Assembly: GCA_016800925.1 (NCBI GenBank)
Contig: JABCPU010000091.1
Coordinates: 124,001 to 188,000, forward strand
Length of the DNA stretch: 64,000 bases
Reading direction: 5' to 3'
Source of the DNA: Suillus spraguei
Taxonomy: Eukaryota > Basidiomycota > Agaricomycetes > Boletales > Suillaceae
The translations under genes and the position numbers were made by a program. Below the pieces are notes generated by a model. That model was not told where the DNA came from, did not search any database, and saw only the letters and a list, made by a program, of their open reading frames with translations. Every line of letters begins with the position of its first letter. Position 1 is the stretch's first letter. Below, in pieces: positions 10,796 through 21,449 of the stretch.

Positions 10796-13469
10796 GAGTG
10801 GATGGGTGGATCGGATATGTGAACTGGATTGGATGGGTGGATCAGATATGTGTAGGTTGGGTGTCTGGATGTCCATGGATTGGATTTGATCTAGACCTGA
10901 ATGTATGGTATATGACAGAAATTGATCAATGAGTGGTAAAGAACTTTAAAGACTATGTCCGCTACTGGGTAGATTCAGAGCTAGACACTAATCCTGACCT
11001 ATAGTACGGTGAAAATAAGGTGCTGTATCATGCAGGGTACACAGTGCTTATATCCTAAATTGTATGTACTCGGAATGTGTTAGGCGAAATCAGTAGCGCT
11101 CAAGTACAGTAACTGCCATATGTAAATGTAGCATGAGGGGGCTGCAGCACGAGGCAACATGTAATAAGGCTTGCTGTGGAATCAGTGATAATGAACATAA
11201 AACAAACTATGCACCAAATGGAGCTATGCGGACGTGGCAAGGACATGGAAGGACATTGGTATGTGGAATGTGGTGCGGCAGTCGGTACGGTGTGTGGTAA
11301 GCATGGGATGCCACCGGCAATGCTAAAGGAGTAAGACAGCCTTTGGACTGGTGGAGATTCCTATAGACGTGAGACGTGCGCCAAAAGATAGGGTTTTAAG
11401 GCCAGTGCCAATATGTTCATTACACCAGGTGTTCACAAATGTTTTGGGGTGTCAATTCAAGTATCACATACAGCCACATGGTGATCTTAAGATCCACTGC
11501 TGGTATTGTCAATTGTGGCACAACACTCATCACGCTTGCCACTGGTGTGTATCTTCTGAAGTGCAGTGAGTAATAAAGGTCTAATTGGTGTTTGATAGAT
11601 GCCTATCATAAGTACCAATTAGTTGTATACAATCATGTGACTGAACTTCTCACTATCCCTGAAGATAAATACAGGACCCTACACAACTTGGACTTTCATA
11701 TTGGCGATGTACATCAATTCTGTCTGCTCTCACACCCCTCGTTCACCATCTTGCACAGCAAACCTATAGTCTTACCCCCAATGCCCAAATCTGGCCTCAT
11801 TCTCTCAACACCAAGATTAAGAGGGGTAAGAAGGGTTACATATATCTCATCTTTCGTGACTGTGGCACACACAGTGGCCAAGAAAAATTTTCTGACTTTT
11901 GTCTTGGCTATGTATTTAGTGATGTACAAGGCCTTGCTTGAAACCCTGGGCCAGCCCAAGCCAGGCCCAGCCCAGGCCTATGTCATGGCCTGGGCAGGGC
12001 TTGGGCCTAGGCTTGGATTTCAAAAGCCTAAGCCAGCAGCTCAAGCCATGGCTTTGGTACATTCAGTGCCACTGCCTCAGGGCATATTCTATTTTTGTCT
12101 CTTCTTGCTTCTTGCTTCTGACTTCTGCCACTGACACTCTTACCAGCTTCGACAATCCATGTGTTGCCATGGAATGGTGAGTTGCCATGTCTTGTGCTTC
12201 AGTTGCTCGACATTACTCACTCTGCTGTCAAATGTAGCTCATATCTGAAATTTTCAGAACTTGAATGTGAGCGAGTGATGTGTCTGATGTCAGCTGAGAG
12301 TTGTCGATATTGCATCTGTCTACTCCTTCATTACTGAAATTTTCCCTGTCTCTGTGTAAGTCCATATCAAGCCTTGGGCTGTTATTCCAGCACTTCATGT
12401 CCCCCACTTGTCATTTTTCACTTTACCCATAACAGGCACAACCTCCATTGATGGAAACAATGAGCACTGTGATGCACATCCCATACGCAGAACAAAGCCT
12501 ACAGCTGCCCTTCTTCAACATTCTGAGAAAGCAGCACTCCCATCCCAAACAAAGGCCATCAATGACTTTCATGCGGCACAGGCTGCCAAGTGTACCACTA
12601 AACATGTCACACTCACCTCCTCCTCCGAAACGATTGAATCTGCATGCACTTCCCCCATACCACCATCATCTGCGCCACCTGCAGCGGACTGGTGGCAAAA
12701 TGATGCATCCTGAAGATGCCTATGAGGAAGATGAATCTGGAGATGATGAGCACAAAAATGCGCATACTAATCCCAAGCATAGAAGGCAGTCCAAATCTGC
12801 CGTCATCACATCTGACTTGGAGTTGGTTGACCCTGATGGCATTCCCATCAACGTTGACATTCAATCTACTACTGTGGACCTGGTTTCAATATGAGAAGCC
12901 AAAACTGCTGACATTGATGCATTTTTTGGTGCCACTTTTGATCACGCAGGGGCGAATGGGAAGATGAAGCGGCACAGGAAGTGCAAGATCTGCCCATACT
13001 AATCTGCCCACTCCTAGTCATGCTCATTCACTGACGCACACTCAACAAGAAAGAATGTATTCTTGTAAATGAAAATTTCACCCTCTGTTGTCATGCCAAG
13101 GCAAAGTTTGCTGGCAGGTATCGGAAATGGGCAAACCAGCATTCGTTTGAGTCCATGCTTCCTGGTGATGTGAAGGCTCGCAAGCATGCTGCACAGCAAA
13201 ACATTAACACACATCTGACTGAATGGAAGCTCAATGAACGAGTTGTATCATATTCTGATAAGTTGTTCAAGCAGGCAGTGATTAAGGACGCTCAAAGTTG
13301 GGCGCACACGTCGCACACCGCACACAACCCCCCTTGCACATGCACACATGATCAACTCACCTTAGATAATCAATGATCAACGAAGTCTGAGCAAGTCAAT
13401 TAGCAGTGTAGCACATTAAATTGGATAAATAGCTTGTTACACTTTGCATGATCAATATTTGCACTCATA

Positions 13470-13742
13470 CATCAGGAAATTCACACATTCCTTGACGTGC
13501 CCTTATGCGGACTTATTTACACTTAACTGCCTTGGTGAAATTGAATCTACTTGTCCAAAATTTCAATGTGAATGAATTCAGAAAAAAAAAGTTGAGATAT
13601 ATTAATATACATGTTTTATTGTATTTCGCACTCAAAAAATATAAGATATGCCAGGTGAATGATGTGAGAGAGAGCAAACAAGTTTTGAGATAAGTGAGTT
13701 AAGCTGATTAAGCATGTTAAGGAATGTGTGAATTTCCTGATG
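13470..13742. mobile_element. 273 bp MITE with TA duplication, inside the Harbinger element
   Basis: It starts CATCAGGAAATTCACACATT and ends with the exact complement (24 bp perfect terminal repeats, then diverging), flanked by TA at 13468-13469 and 13743-13744. There is no coding capacity. The TA duplication suggests mobilisation by a Tc1/mariner-type transposase, but the ends differ from the Tc1 at 4971-6587. Confidence 0.85.
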
Positions 13743-13785
13743 TACCTCTTATTCATAGTTCTCCATACTTTATTTCACCCTGCAG

Positions 13786-14109
13786 TAACCCTCAAAGAGG
13801 CAGCACTACAACTACACTGTGATGTATCTTGTATTCTTGCTATTCGACAAACTTGCTACCTGCAAGGCCAATCTCCTGTTGCCAAAGCTGGCAGTTCGCA
13901 TCTTGCTTGGGAATATGCTCAAAGCCAGACTGACTACCATCACTTTACCAGCATGCTTCACATTTCCCCAACCATGTTCAAGGTGCTGCTTGATTTGATT
14001 GACGACCATCATACATTCTATAATAATTCCAACAATTCGCAAACACCTGTCCAGACTCAGCTTGCTGTCATGCTCTACCAAATGGGACATTACGGAAATG
14101 GAGGATCTC
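13786..14109 (+). pseudogene. PIF/Harbinger transposase, N-terminal fragment
   Basis: After a likely splice acceptor (CCCTGCAG) the frame reads VTLKEAALQLH... and contains SPTMFKVLLDLIDDHHTFYN and QLAVMLYQMGHYGN, the conserved segment that precedes the DDE_Tnp_4 domain in basidiomycete Harbinger transposases. Sequence of that gene ends at GNGGS, and the next bases belong to the opposite-strand Myb-like gene. The whole catalytic domain has been deleted, so the element is non-autonomous. Confidence 0.75.
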
Positions 14110-14615
14110 AAAGTTGTTGTGTCATCAGGCCCACACGCAGGAACATAGCAGTTGAAGTATTCATTGTCAGACTCGTTGCGGTTGGTATCATCATTGACAC
14201 CTTCACCAGTAGCACAAAGGCATGTGGCTAGTTTCTTGCATTTCTTAGTCAAGCTACAAGCATGGTATGAATTTATAATAAAAATAGATTATAGGAGACT
14301 CAGACACTTACTGCTCGTACTTGCGCTTGACGCGGTCCCCAGTAACAGTGGGATTTAGGTTATGGAACTGCGGGAAAATCACGGCAGCTATGCGCTGATA
14401 TACAGTAGCCTTGCTATCACCTGAGGTATTCTGCTAATTTTGAGCTATCTCTGATACATAGCATAGTTGTCAGCATACCTCGTGCTTCTTCCGTTTGCCC
14501 AACAATACAACTCTGTTCTCTGGCAATTCTATCTCAGCCAGCATCTTCCAGATCAAGTCATGAGTCCAGGTAATCTCGGGATGGTGAATCCGGCGTCCTT
14601 CTTCTTCCTCCCCAT
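14107..14615 (-). pseudogene. Myb/SANT-like protein of the small Harbinger element
   Basis: Reading leftwards from an ATG at 14615: a basic start, then ITWTHDLIWKMLAEIELPEN and GKRKKHE, a GT-AG intron, GDSKATVYQRIAAVIFPQ and VTGDRVKRKYE, a second GT-AG intron (about 14265-14311), and LTKKCKKLATCLCATGEG. This is the accessory DNA-binding protein that PIF/Harbinger elements carry beside the transposase. One frame change between the ATG and ITWT makes it non-functional as it stands, and its 3' end is cut by the internal deletion. Confidence 0.65.
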
Positions 14616-15345
14616 GGTAACTTGATGCGAACGAACGATGACAAACGAGTGAGTGAGGGAGGTAGAGCGCAATCAGCGTTGTAGAGATGGTTGGATTATC
14701 TAAGGTGGTTTTATCACATATGTATGTGCAAGGGGGCCCGGGGGTCGTGTGCGGTGTGCGGTGTGCGACGTGTGCGCCCAACTTTGAGTGTCCCTATTGA
14801 GTGGCTTGTGGCCACTGACCAGGTACGTTTCTTTCTCTCTATTTTCAACATCAGGATTGATGACTTTCTCTAGCCCATTCAAGCACTTCAACACCCGAAA
14901 TTCAGGGAAATGGTTGATATCGCTGCCCGTGCAACCAATGGCGTCAAAATTCCTAAGAGGCAGGCAACACGTGCGGAGATAATGAGAACCTTCAAAAATC
15001 ATCTTACGAGGCTCAGAAACACACTCAATGTAAGTAACATTCTCTTCATTCATCGTATTATTCATGCAGCGCTTCTACGTTTCGTATGATTTCACCAACT
15101 CCCGCGTCGGTTTTGCCACAACCAAGTTCACTGACGCCAGCACCAACTAATGTGGAATTGCCAAAGTAGACGGACGACTGTTTGGCGGACACAAAGCAGT
15201 ATACAGTACATACTCTTAAATGGCAATTGTATCACCGTTGTGGATGCACATCCTCGATACAGCGAATGGGTTGACAAGGGTGGATAGGTGGATATATCAG
15301 TCTTGAAGTTACCTGTGATCCAACTGCGCAAGTAATACGGTTTCA

Positions 15346-15710
15346 AGAAATCAGAGAATACCTACGCAACGGGTTGTCGACGTTTTTATCGAGGGTGAAA
15401 TCTTTAGTAACTCGTTTCAACTTGCACTCGTACCATCTTGTGAAGCGGAGCATTTGTCACGGGTATCCCGAGGTCTGACACTTATGTCGGGGAAGGCCTT
15501 GTATATGAATAAATCGCGACCAGTGAGAAGTTCGGATATTTCGTCTGAATTATGATACAAAGGGGCCATTGGTTATCTAAAATGAAAATGGGTAGTTTCG
15601 CGATGTCTGTCCGAGAATCATATTGTACAACTCCTGACTATAACATACAATTTACAATGCAGGCTAAATGTATCATCCTCACGTGTTTATCCAGTTCCAC
15701 CATCGTGAGC
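15346..15710. other. No gene recognised
   Basis: Spacer between the end of the protease-homologous flank and the P450 stop codon. I see no motif or repeat here. Confidence 0.4.
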
Positions 15711-17791
15711 TTAGTAGTTAGCATTCTGCTCAATGAGTTCAAGGGCAGTTGCAGAGCGAGGCCGGATACAACACTTGAAAGGTTTGGGGTGGCTTGAAGT
15801 GCGTCAATCCAGACCAGCACCGGACGTAACAAGATATACGACATACCTGATCGTACCTGGCAATTGTTCAAACTCGGGGGTGATCTCAGCACCGTTCTCG
15901 ACAACCTTGGAAATATCAAACACGGCCAGTGACATCGCAGCGGATATCCAAATGGAGGCTTCAGCAAGATGGAGACCTATACATCAAAAGAAAGCAATAT
16001 CAGAATACTGTTAGTTAATTGATGCGAGGTGAACACACCTGGGCAAATACTGCGGAGTAGAACGTTAACATTCTGATTAGATTCAGAACCAACTTTATGC
16101 TTACCGTCTCCCGAAGCCAAAGCATCTTGTGCGAGGATCCGTCTCAGGCTCCTTTCCATCCTTGGCCAAGAAACGTTCAGGATTGAATTGCGAGGGATTG
16201 TCATATGTGCGTGGATCATTGAGCATGAACCTGTGGCAATTAAGACCATTATATTTTGTTCAGCAATTCAAGGGAAGCACCAACCAAATGTTAGCAAATA
16301 CTAGGGAGCCTTTTGGAATGTAGTACCCGTCATGGATATCGTCCTCGGCCACACAGTGGGGAAAACCTGTCATTGAGATATCTGTTGGTAAATGAATAAT
16401 GTCATGAACGACATCCGCATACCGATAGGTGAGACAGCGTTCCAGCGCAAGGCTTCTTTGACAAGCGCCTCAGTATAGGGAAGGAAGTCGCGATCGGCGA
16501 AAGAGGGAAGACGATCAGGACCGACAACCGCATCTATTTCAGCCTGAGCTTTTTTCTGTACATCAGGGAAGAGTGTCATAGCTAGAAAAAGCGAGTATAC
16601 TGTAGAAACAGTCTGAGAAAATAGGCGCAGTACTTTCAGAAGATGATGGTGAGAAACATAAATATGTAGGGACCAACCGTGTCGGAACCACCAGCGTATA
16701 GGGAAAGTGCGGACCATTTCACAGTGTGGTCCTGTTCCGCAGACACATCACTGCCTTCCAAAAGATTCGAGGTAAAAGACATAGGGGCAATACCAGCAAC
16801 CTGTAATATTTGAACTTGGATGTATTTTGAAAAAACCGCAAATTTGTCACCATCTGATTCTTGACGAACTCGTGGGGTGCAGAAGCCATCTCTTCGAGAG
16901 TCCCACGCCATTCATGGGCTAGGCGCTTGAAGCCTGCACCAGGGAACCACGCTGGGACCTTTGCCACTAAAATTATCAGGACATTGGAAGCCAACGCAAA
17001 CGTCAGAATAATATAGCTCACATAATGGGAAAATATCAACCATAAAGGCACCGGGAGTTGTGGCCTGCGAGGAATGCTCTATAGAGCTGTTTGCAAGGTC
17101 GACGAAGGGATCACCGTTCTCTTTCACCTCATAGCCATGAGAGATGCGCAGAATAACAGCGCCAGCAGTGCTATAGTAAATATTCAAAATAGTGTCATTG
17201 AAAATATATAATACATACTGTCTGACATGCTCCCGCAGTTGATCAGGTTTCGCAAGCACACGCTTCAAGAATCGATGAGTCTCGACCTCCTCAATCTCGT
17301 TGTATGCGTCCACTGCGTCGCGGCTGCCAATGACCTTATGTATGTTCCTACGTTGCTGGCGGGAAAGGTCATAAGAAAGGAAAGGTAAAGAGTCCTTCCA
17401 GCCAACAAGTTCGCCAGCCATAGGAATGACAGGACGGTCAGAGTACAAAGTGCCTTTACTGTCCATCATTTTCACTGCAGTCTTGAAAGAGTTCAACACA
17501 ATCATGTGCCGACCCAGAACCTCGATGTGCGTGATATCACCTGTGGAAAAGACTTTTTTTTTAAAGGCGTGATTTTGGAACGAGGCACTCACCATACTTC
17601 TGACCCCACTCTGTGAATGTGAGCCAGGTATTGATGCGAGGTATATCTAAAAAATTACCAACAAGAGGCAACCCCCGGGGACCAGGTGGATATGGTGCAG
17701 GATTTTTCTTGATGACCACCTGCCTTACCAGATAGATTCCGACACCAGTAAGGCATAGGTCCAGCCAAGTAACACTGGTGATTGTCAACAT
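15711..17791 (-). CDS. Cytochrome P450 monooxygenase, multi-exon, apparently intact
   Basis: A microsomal P450 of roughly 520 residues, split by about nine GT-AG introns. From the ATG at 17791: an N-terminal membrane anchor (WLDLCLTGVGIYLVRQVVI), the proline hinge PYPPGPRGLPLVG, a C-helix region, the I-helix oxygen-binding AGGSDT (near 16690), and the K-helix ExxR in VKEALRW (near 16455). FNPERF (near 16175) is followed by the haem loop CFGFGRR-ICPG, split by an intron near 16105. The last exon gives SHPKPFKCCIRPRS and stops at 15711-15713. All splices keep frame. It resembles the broad O-methylsterigmatocystin-oxidoreductase-like group common in mushrooms; substrate unknown. It lies between two inverted protease pseudogenes. 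Confidence 0.93.
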
Positions 17792-18152
17792 GGTCTGCTA
17801 CTTGCAGAGGATGAATAACTCAAGAAGAGGGATGTTATAGAGCAGATAAGAAGATAACTTATCTGTCAGACCTTACTCGATTTTTCCAAAGTTAATTTCG
17901 CACTAACAAAAAGTCCGAACACCCTCCGTGATGGCATTCACAATGAAATGACCCCACCCTTTGCGCACAGCATAGTTACAGTGTGCATACTATCGCCCAT
18001 CGTTGAAGTCGGGATCGTGACTTTGAACCAGATGAGATAATGTAGTAACAATAACCATTTTCATTTGGTGCGCAGGCGGAAGATGCATTGTGTCGGGAAT
18101 TTCATCACCAAATCTGACGCTGCCTTATTTGAACAATCTCCAAGCCTACGTG

Positions 18153-18356
18153 TGATGACGTATCAAGTTTGTTCGCTGGACTTACAAAGTTCTGACAGCG
18201 AACGAACTTGACACGTCATGAGTGCTAGTGTTGTGGGCAGAACTCTGCTATTCTGCCACGTGGCAGGGCAGAACTGGCACTGCCAGGCAGATGGCAGGAG
18301 ACTCACAACAATGTGTATGAGGTTACTATCTGCATGGTGTACTCTAGATAAGGTTT
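18153..18356 (+). repeat. About 200 bp repeat X, copy 1
   Basis: Nearly identical, same orientation, to 21239-21449. It contains an imperfect hairpin (TGACGTATCAAGTTTGTTCG pairing with the block ending GACACGTCA at 18217) and the perfect palindrome CTGCCACGTGGCAG. The two copies flank the protease pseudogene. The 361 bp before it (17792-18152) is the P450 upstream region with no other gene seen. Confidence 0.85.
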
Positions 18357-18830
18357 CCGATCTTCAAGAGTTGAAATACAAATTACGATGAATGTTGTGT
18401 TGAACAGGAAGCCGTGGGTAGATGTGTCACGCATCTGGTAAGCAGTTAGATAGGTGGAGGAGCAGCCTAAGTACCTAGATGATTTAGGGCAATATTTAAT
18501 GCTGGTGTTGGAGAATCTGAGTCGTTGTTGAGCCAAATAAGCATGGATGAAATAACTTACTGAGAAAACCAGGTGAAATTAGGTTCGATTCCCCAGGCGT
18601 GTGACGGTGTGACGAACCTAAGTGCGTATCTACGCAGTACTCGCGCAGTTGGATCACAGGTAACTTCAAGGCTGATATATCCACCTATCCACCCTTGCCA
18701 ACCCATTTGTATTGAGGATGTGCGTCCACAACGGCGATACATTTGTCATTTAAGACTACGTACAACCTTCAAATCTGTATGCTGCTTTGCGTCTGCCAAA
18801 CAGTCCTCCGTCTACTTTGGCAATTCCACA
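18357..18830. other. 3' flank of protease copy 1, no gene
   Basis: About 18640-18830 matches the flank after protease copy 2 (15115-15340), so the ancestral duplication included roughly 200 bp beyond the stop codon. Nothing else is recognised. Confidence 0.6.
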
Positions 18831-20484
18831 TTAGTTGGTGGTGGCATCAGTGAACGCGGTTTTGGCAAAACCGATGCGGGCGGCGGCGGCATCATACGCA
18901 ACGTAGAAACGCTGCATGAATACGTAGCCAAGAGAAAAGTTAAATCGGCCATCTTGACCACTGTACGTGCCACGGTCGGCAACGATGAGATATATGGAAC
19001 CCTCATTACCCTTAATCTTGGTGTTGAGAAAACGAGGCCAGATTTGGGCATTAGGAGTAAGACTGTAGATTTGCTGTGCAAAATGGTGAACAAGGGGTGT
19101 GGGGGCTGATAGAATTGACGTACCTCGCCAATATAAAAGTCCAAGTTCCGTAAGGTGCCGTATTGGAGTGGGCTACGCCCGAAGCTTCACTATCAACAGA
19201 CAATGAAGACCTGAGGCTTACTACTGCCTCCGACTGCTCTAACAACCCTCTGCTCGGCTATCTCCGACCTAAACACTGCCAAACACTGCCTTCTCTCCCA
19301 CCGTCCGCCTAGGGGTCCCCTACTCCAGTATTTATCTTCGGGCATAGTGAGAAGTTTAGTCGCACTATCGTATACAGTGCCGGTTGCCAACTGGTACTTC
19401 TGATAGGCATCTATCAAACGCTAATTAGACCATTATTACTCGCTGCACTCCAGTAGAAACACACCAGTGGCAGTCGTGATAAGCGTCGCGCCACAATCGA
19501 CGATACCAGCGGTGGATCCTAAGATCTCCATGTTGTCGAATGTGATTCTCGAGTTGACACCCCAAAATTTCCGTGAACGCCTGGTGTTGACGGTAGGACT
19601 GAAATAAAAAATCACTATCAATCTGGATGGATCTGGGAGCTGATGTAGCTTACGCGTATTCAATGTTACTGTTGTACTTGGTAGGGTCAGTTCCACCAAA
19701 GGTGATTTGTCCAGTGGTTTCTAGCGGTGGACTGACGTAGGGCTCGAAAAAGAAAGATATTAACAACGTTTTCAGAAATCGTGTCTTGGCTAAACAAGTT
19801 GTCAGTGACAGTCGGTATCGGCTCTGTCCGGAAATCTCGCAGGCTACCGACTGTCAAGGATACAGGCCCGATGCCAATGACACCGTCATAATTACCGAAG
19901 CCTGCTATTTCGTCAGCAACACCGATCGACTGCCGGATGACGGTGAGCTCAGGACCGATAGTGACGTAGTCGAGCCATTCAGCTCCTATAGACAATCGTA
20001 GGTATTTTCAATTTATAATATCATTGTATGTCACACCAGAGAAGGAGCGAGTCTTGTAAGTGACTGCTACAGTTTTGCCAGTACAGAAGCTGGTGCCGGT
20101 TTGCACGTATTTTGAGGCACGAACCCATGTGTTCGCGCTACCGCTGTCGAGAATCAACTTGTCTTCAATAATGCATCAGCAGCCGCATGTTTTCCCAGTA
20201 TTGAACTTACAAGTTGTGGGGGGGTTGCCAACGCCAACTGCCACCAAGTGGACGTAGTTCGCAAAATTGTTTATCAAAGGAACATTAACCGAACTTTGTC
20301 TGCGCATGCTGAAATCCCTAAGGGCCTTCACACGAGCTCTATCGTGCTCCAAGAAGTTATTAGTACCATTGGAGAAGTGTAGCCTACTGGTAAGGGGGAC
20401 GGTGATAGGGGAATTGCGAGCTATAACGGGTGATCCAGCGATTGAAAAAACTAGGAGAAGTGTTAACAATGCAGCGGTGAACAT
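18831..20484 (-). pseudogene. Secreted aspartic protease (polyporopepsin-like), copy 1, disrupted
   Basis: A pepsin-family (A1) protease read from the ATG at 20484. It has a hydrophobic signal peptide (AALLTLLLVFSIAGSPV), a propeptide, and, after a GT-AG intron, LILDSGSANTWV (first catalytic Asp). DGVIGIGPVSLTVGS and TVTDNLFSQ follow, then FGGTDPTKYN, STAGIVDCGAT (second catalytic Asp, usual Thr replaced by Cys), the C-terminal NAQIWPRFLNTKI region, and the stop at 18831-18833. Two lesions break it: a frame change between ENVVN and FFEPYVS (near 19750), and a 164 bp insertion in a late exon (19164-19327). Family members are secreted acid proteases. It lies tail to tail with copy 2. Confidence 0.85.
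19164..19327. mobile_element. 164 bp insertion with inverted ends in a protease exon
   Basis: Begins TGGAGTGGG and ends CCCTACTCCA (inverted ends of about 10 bp). It is flanked by GTAT on both sides (19160-19163 and 19328-19331). The homologous exon of copy 2 (near 11670) lacks it, which proves insertion. It has no coding capacity. It could be a tiny MITE or a small LTR-like (TRIM/SMART) relic, since it also begins TG and ends CA. Confidence 0.8.
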
Positions 20485-21238
20485 AACGTAGTAGAAAGTG
20501 ATATCGTACTCAGTGGCATATTATATATGTGCGATGGCAATGTTGGGCACTTTAGTACTAGCCACGTACTATGACACGTCCCCCTTGAAAAAGCGATGTC
20601 AGGATAGTTGTGAATTGAATCATCACGAGTGCAAGGATTCGGCTTCCTGATAAAATGTGGCAAGAAATGGTTTGCTTTTGATACCACTGAGGTGGCAGGA
20701 ATTTACAGTTGGCCTGTTTACCCATAATTCAAAACGGTCTGTGACTTGCCTCGCGTTCATTTCCGTATGTGGGGCGATGAGCTAGTAGGGACAGATACTA
20801 ATAACTCATTAGTCTAGAACAAGAGCCGTTTATCATGTTGCACGAAGTAGAGCTGATCAACTGCAAACTGACGGTCGAGCACAGGGCATTGCCAAAAGTG
20901 TAGGAGGTGCGTCTGGCGGGCGAGGAAGGTCGAAAAATCCAGCGTGGGTCGGAATGCGGGCGAAAAATTCTGTAGACAATCGGCATAGGTAAAGCTGTCG
21001 ATAATTGGAACATGATTTTCAATTGTTAATTGTGTTGGAGTTACTTACTTTGAGTACCACTTAGACGTGCTCAATTCTTGTCAATACCTTGGAGCCAAAT
21101 AAATTAGCCGACCGGTAAGACCTCCTATTATTCCCACCTTTCTAACTTAGTGAACGGCTCCTAGTTATGTATTACTTTGTCTTAGAATATCAATATCAAT
21201 ATTTTCATAGATTTTTGATCTGATTTTGTCAATAGTAT
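20485..21238. other. No gene recognised
   Basis: Upstream region of the protease pseudogene. A 74-codon minus-strand frame near 20798-21022 has no familiar motif and I do not call it a gene. Confidence 0.4.
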
Positions 21239-21449
21239 CTATGACGAAGTTCGTTCGTTGGACTCACAAAGTTCTGACAGCGAACGAACTTGACACGTCA
21301 TGAGTGCTAGTGTTGTGGGCAGAACTCTGCTATTCTGCCACGTGGCAGGGCAGAACTGGCACCGCCAGGCAGATGGCAGGAGACACACAACAATCAATCT
21401 GCGTGTGTATGAGGTTACTATCTGCATGATGTACTCCAGATAAGGTTTG
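21239..21449 (+). repeat. About 200 bp repeat X, copy 2
   Basis: Direct repeat of 18153-18356 with few changes. It shares the CTGCCACGTGGCAG palindrome and the trailing GTATGAGGTTACTATCTGCA block. A short insertion (CAATCTGCGTG) distinguishes it. Confidence 0.85.

Larger units (their letters stand above)
9429..10917 (+). repeat. Family-D LTR nested in the family-C LTR, with expanded VNTRs
   Basis: It starts TGTTACGACC and ends TATATGACA, flanked by a perfect 5 bp duplication GAAAT (9424-9428 and 10918-10922). Relatives are at 63100-63865 (766 bp) and, inverted, about 56020-56787. This copy is nearly twice as long, partly because of two tandem repeat tracts (9879-10014 and 10678-10795). Confidence 0.82.
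9067..11424 (+). repeat. Solo LTR, family C, inside the protease pseudogene
   Basis: It starts TGTAAAGATACAACC and ends CATTACA, with CCGG before and CCAG after. Related starts occur at 60756, 61750 and 62269, and the segment GTGCTTATATCCTAAAT (near 11040) recurs near 63965. Without the nested family-D LTR (9429-10917) it is about 864 bp. The protease sequence continues on both sides, which fixes the borders. Confidence 0.8.
13284..14795. mobile_element. Deleted PIF/Harbinger-like element nested in the hAT gene
   Basis: A 1512 bp element with terminal inverted repeats of about 85 bp (left AAGGACGCTCAAAGTTGGG, right end its imperfect complement). It is flanked by the 3 bp duplication ATT (13281-13283 and 14796-14798), as expected for Harbinger. 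Removing it restores the hAT codons for AVIEWL exactly. It holds the N-terminal part of a transposase (+) and a Myb/SANT-like gene (-) that converge on each other near 14110. Confidence 0.85.
12405..15031 (+). pseudogene. hAT transposase, N-terminal part, interrupted
   Basis: Readable segments include ADIDAFFGATFDHAGANGK and KRHRKCKIC (near 12905-12995, BED-finger-like), then CHAKAKFAGRYRKWA and LPGDVKARKHA (13090-13200). VVSYSDKLFKQAVI (to 13283) is followed, after a nested element, by EWLVATDQ (from 14799), a GT-AG intron, and a block rich in KIPKRQATRAEIMRTFK ending near 15031. This order matches basidiomycete hAT transposases that I recognise. A TGA at 12892-12894 and frame changes show decay. 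No DDE catalytic domain is left. Confidence 0.7.
11919..15042 (+). mobile_element. hAT-type element remnant inserted in the protease pseudogene
   Basis: Protease coding sequence stops near TATGTATT (about 11918) and resumes after CATCGTATT (about 15042). These look like a diverged 8 bp target duplication. Inside is the 5' part of a hAT transposase (12405-15031) and, near the left end, a GGCC/CCAGG-rich tract (11943-12050). The catalytic domain and a clear right terminal repeat are missing, so it is a truncated copy. Borders are good to about 10 bp. Confidence 0.65.
7980..15345 (+). pseudogene. Aspartic protease pseudogene (copy 2), interrupted by mobile elements
   Basis: Fragments of a pepsin-like aspartic protease occur in order at 7980-8024 (FGGTDTTKYNG), 8974-9066, 11425-about 11918 and about 15043-15110 (MQRFYVSYD to the stop), followed by a 3' flank to about 15345. 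They match, piece by piece, the inverted copy at 18831-20484. Between them lie a family-A LTR, a family-C LTR and a hAT element. The second catalytic motif reads IVNCGTT (AAT at 11511-11513), so the catalytic Asp is Asn. The 5' half, with the first catalytic Asp, is absent. It is dead as a gene. Confidence 0.85.

Noticed and set aside
10520..10889. Frames with repeated IRVHIRSVSISDPCPYP or DTDRIWTRIGYGH
   Set aside because: Artefact of the 17 bp minisatellite in an LTR.
11592..12134. 180-codon plus-strand frame as a gene of its own
   Set aside because: It reads protease exon, intron and then hAT end sequence in one open frame; it is part of the protease pseudogene and the inserted element.
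18573..19109. 178-codon plus-strand frame
   Set aside because: Antisense to the end of protease copy 1 and its flank; the real signal is on the minus strand.
20798..21022. 74-codon minus-strand frame upstream of the protease
   Set aside because: Too short, no motif.
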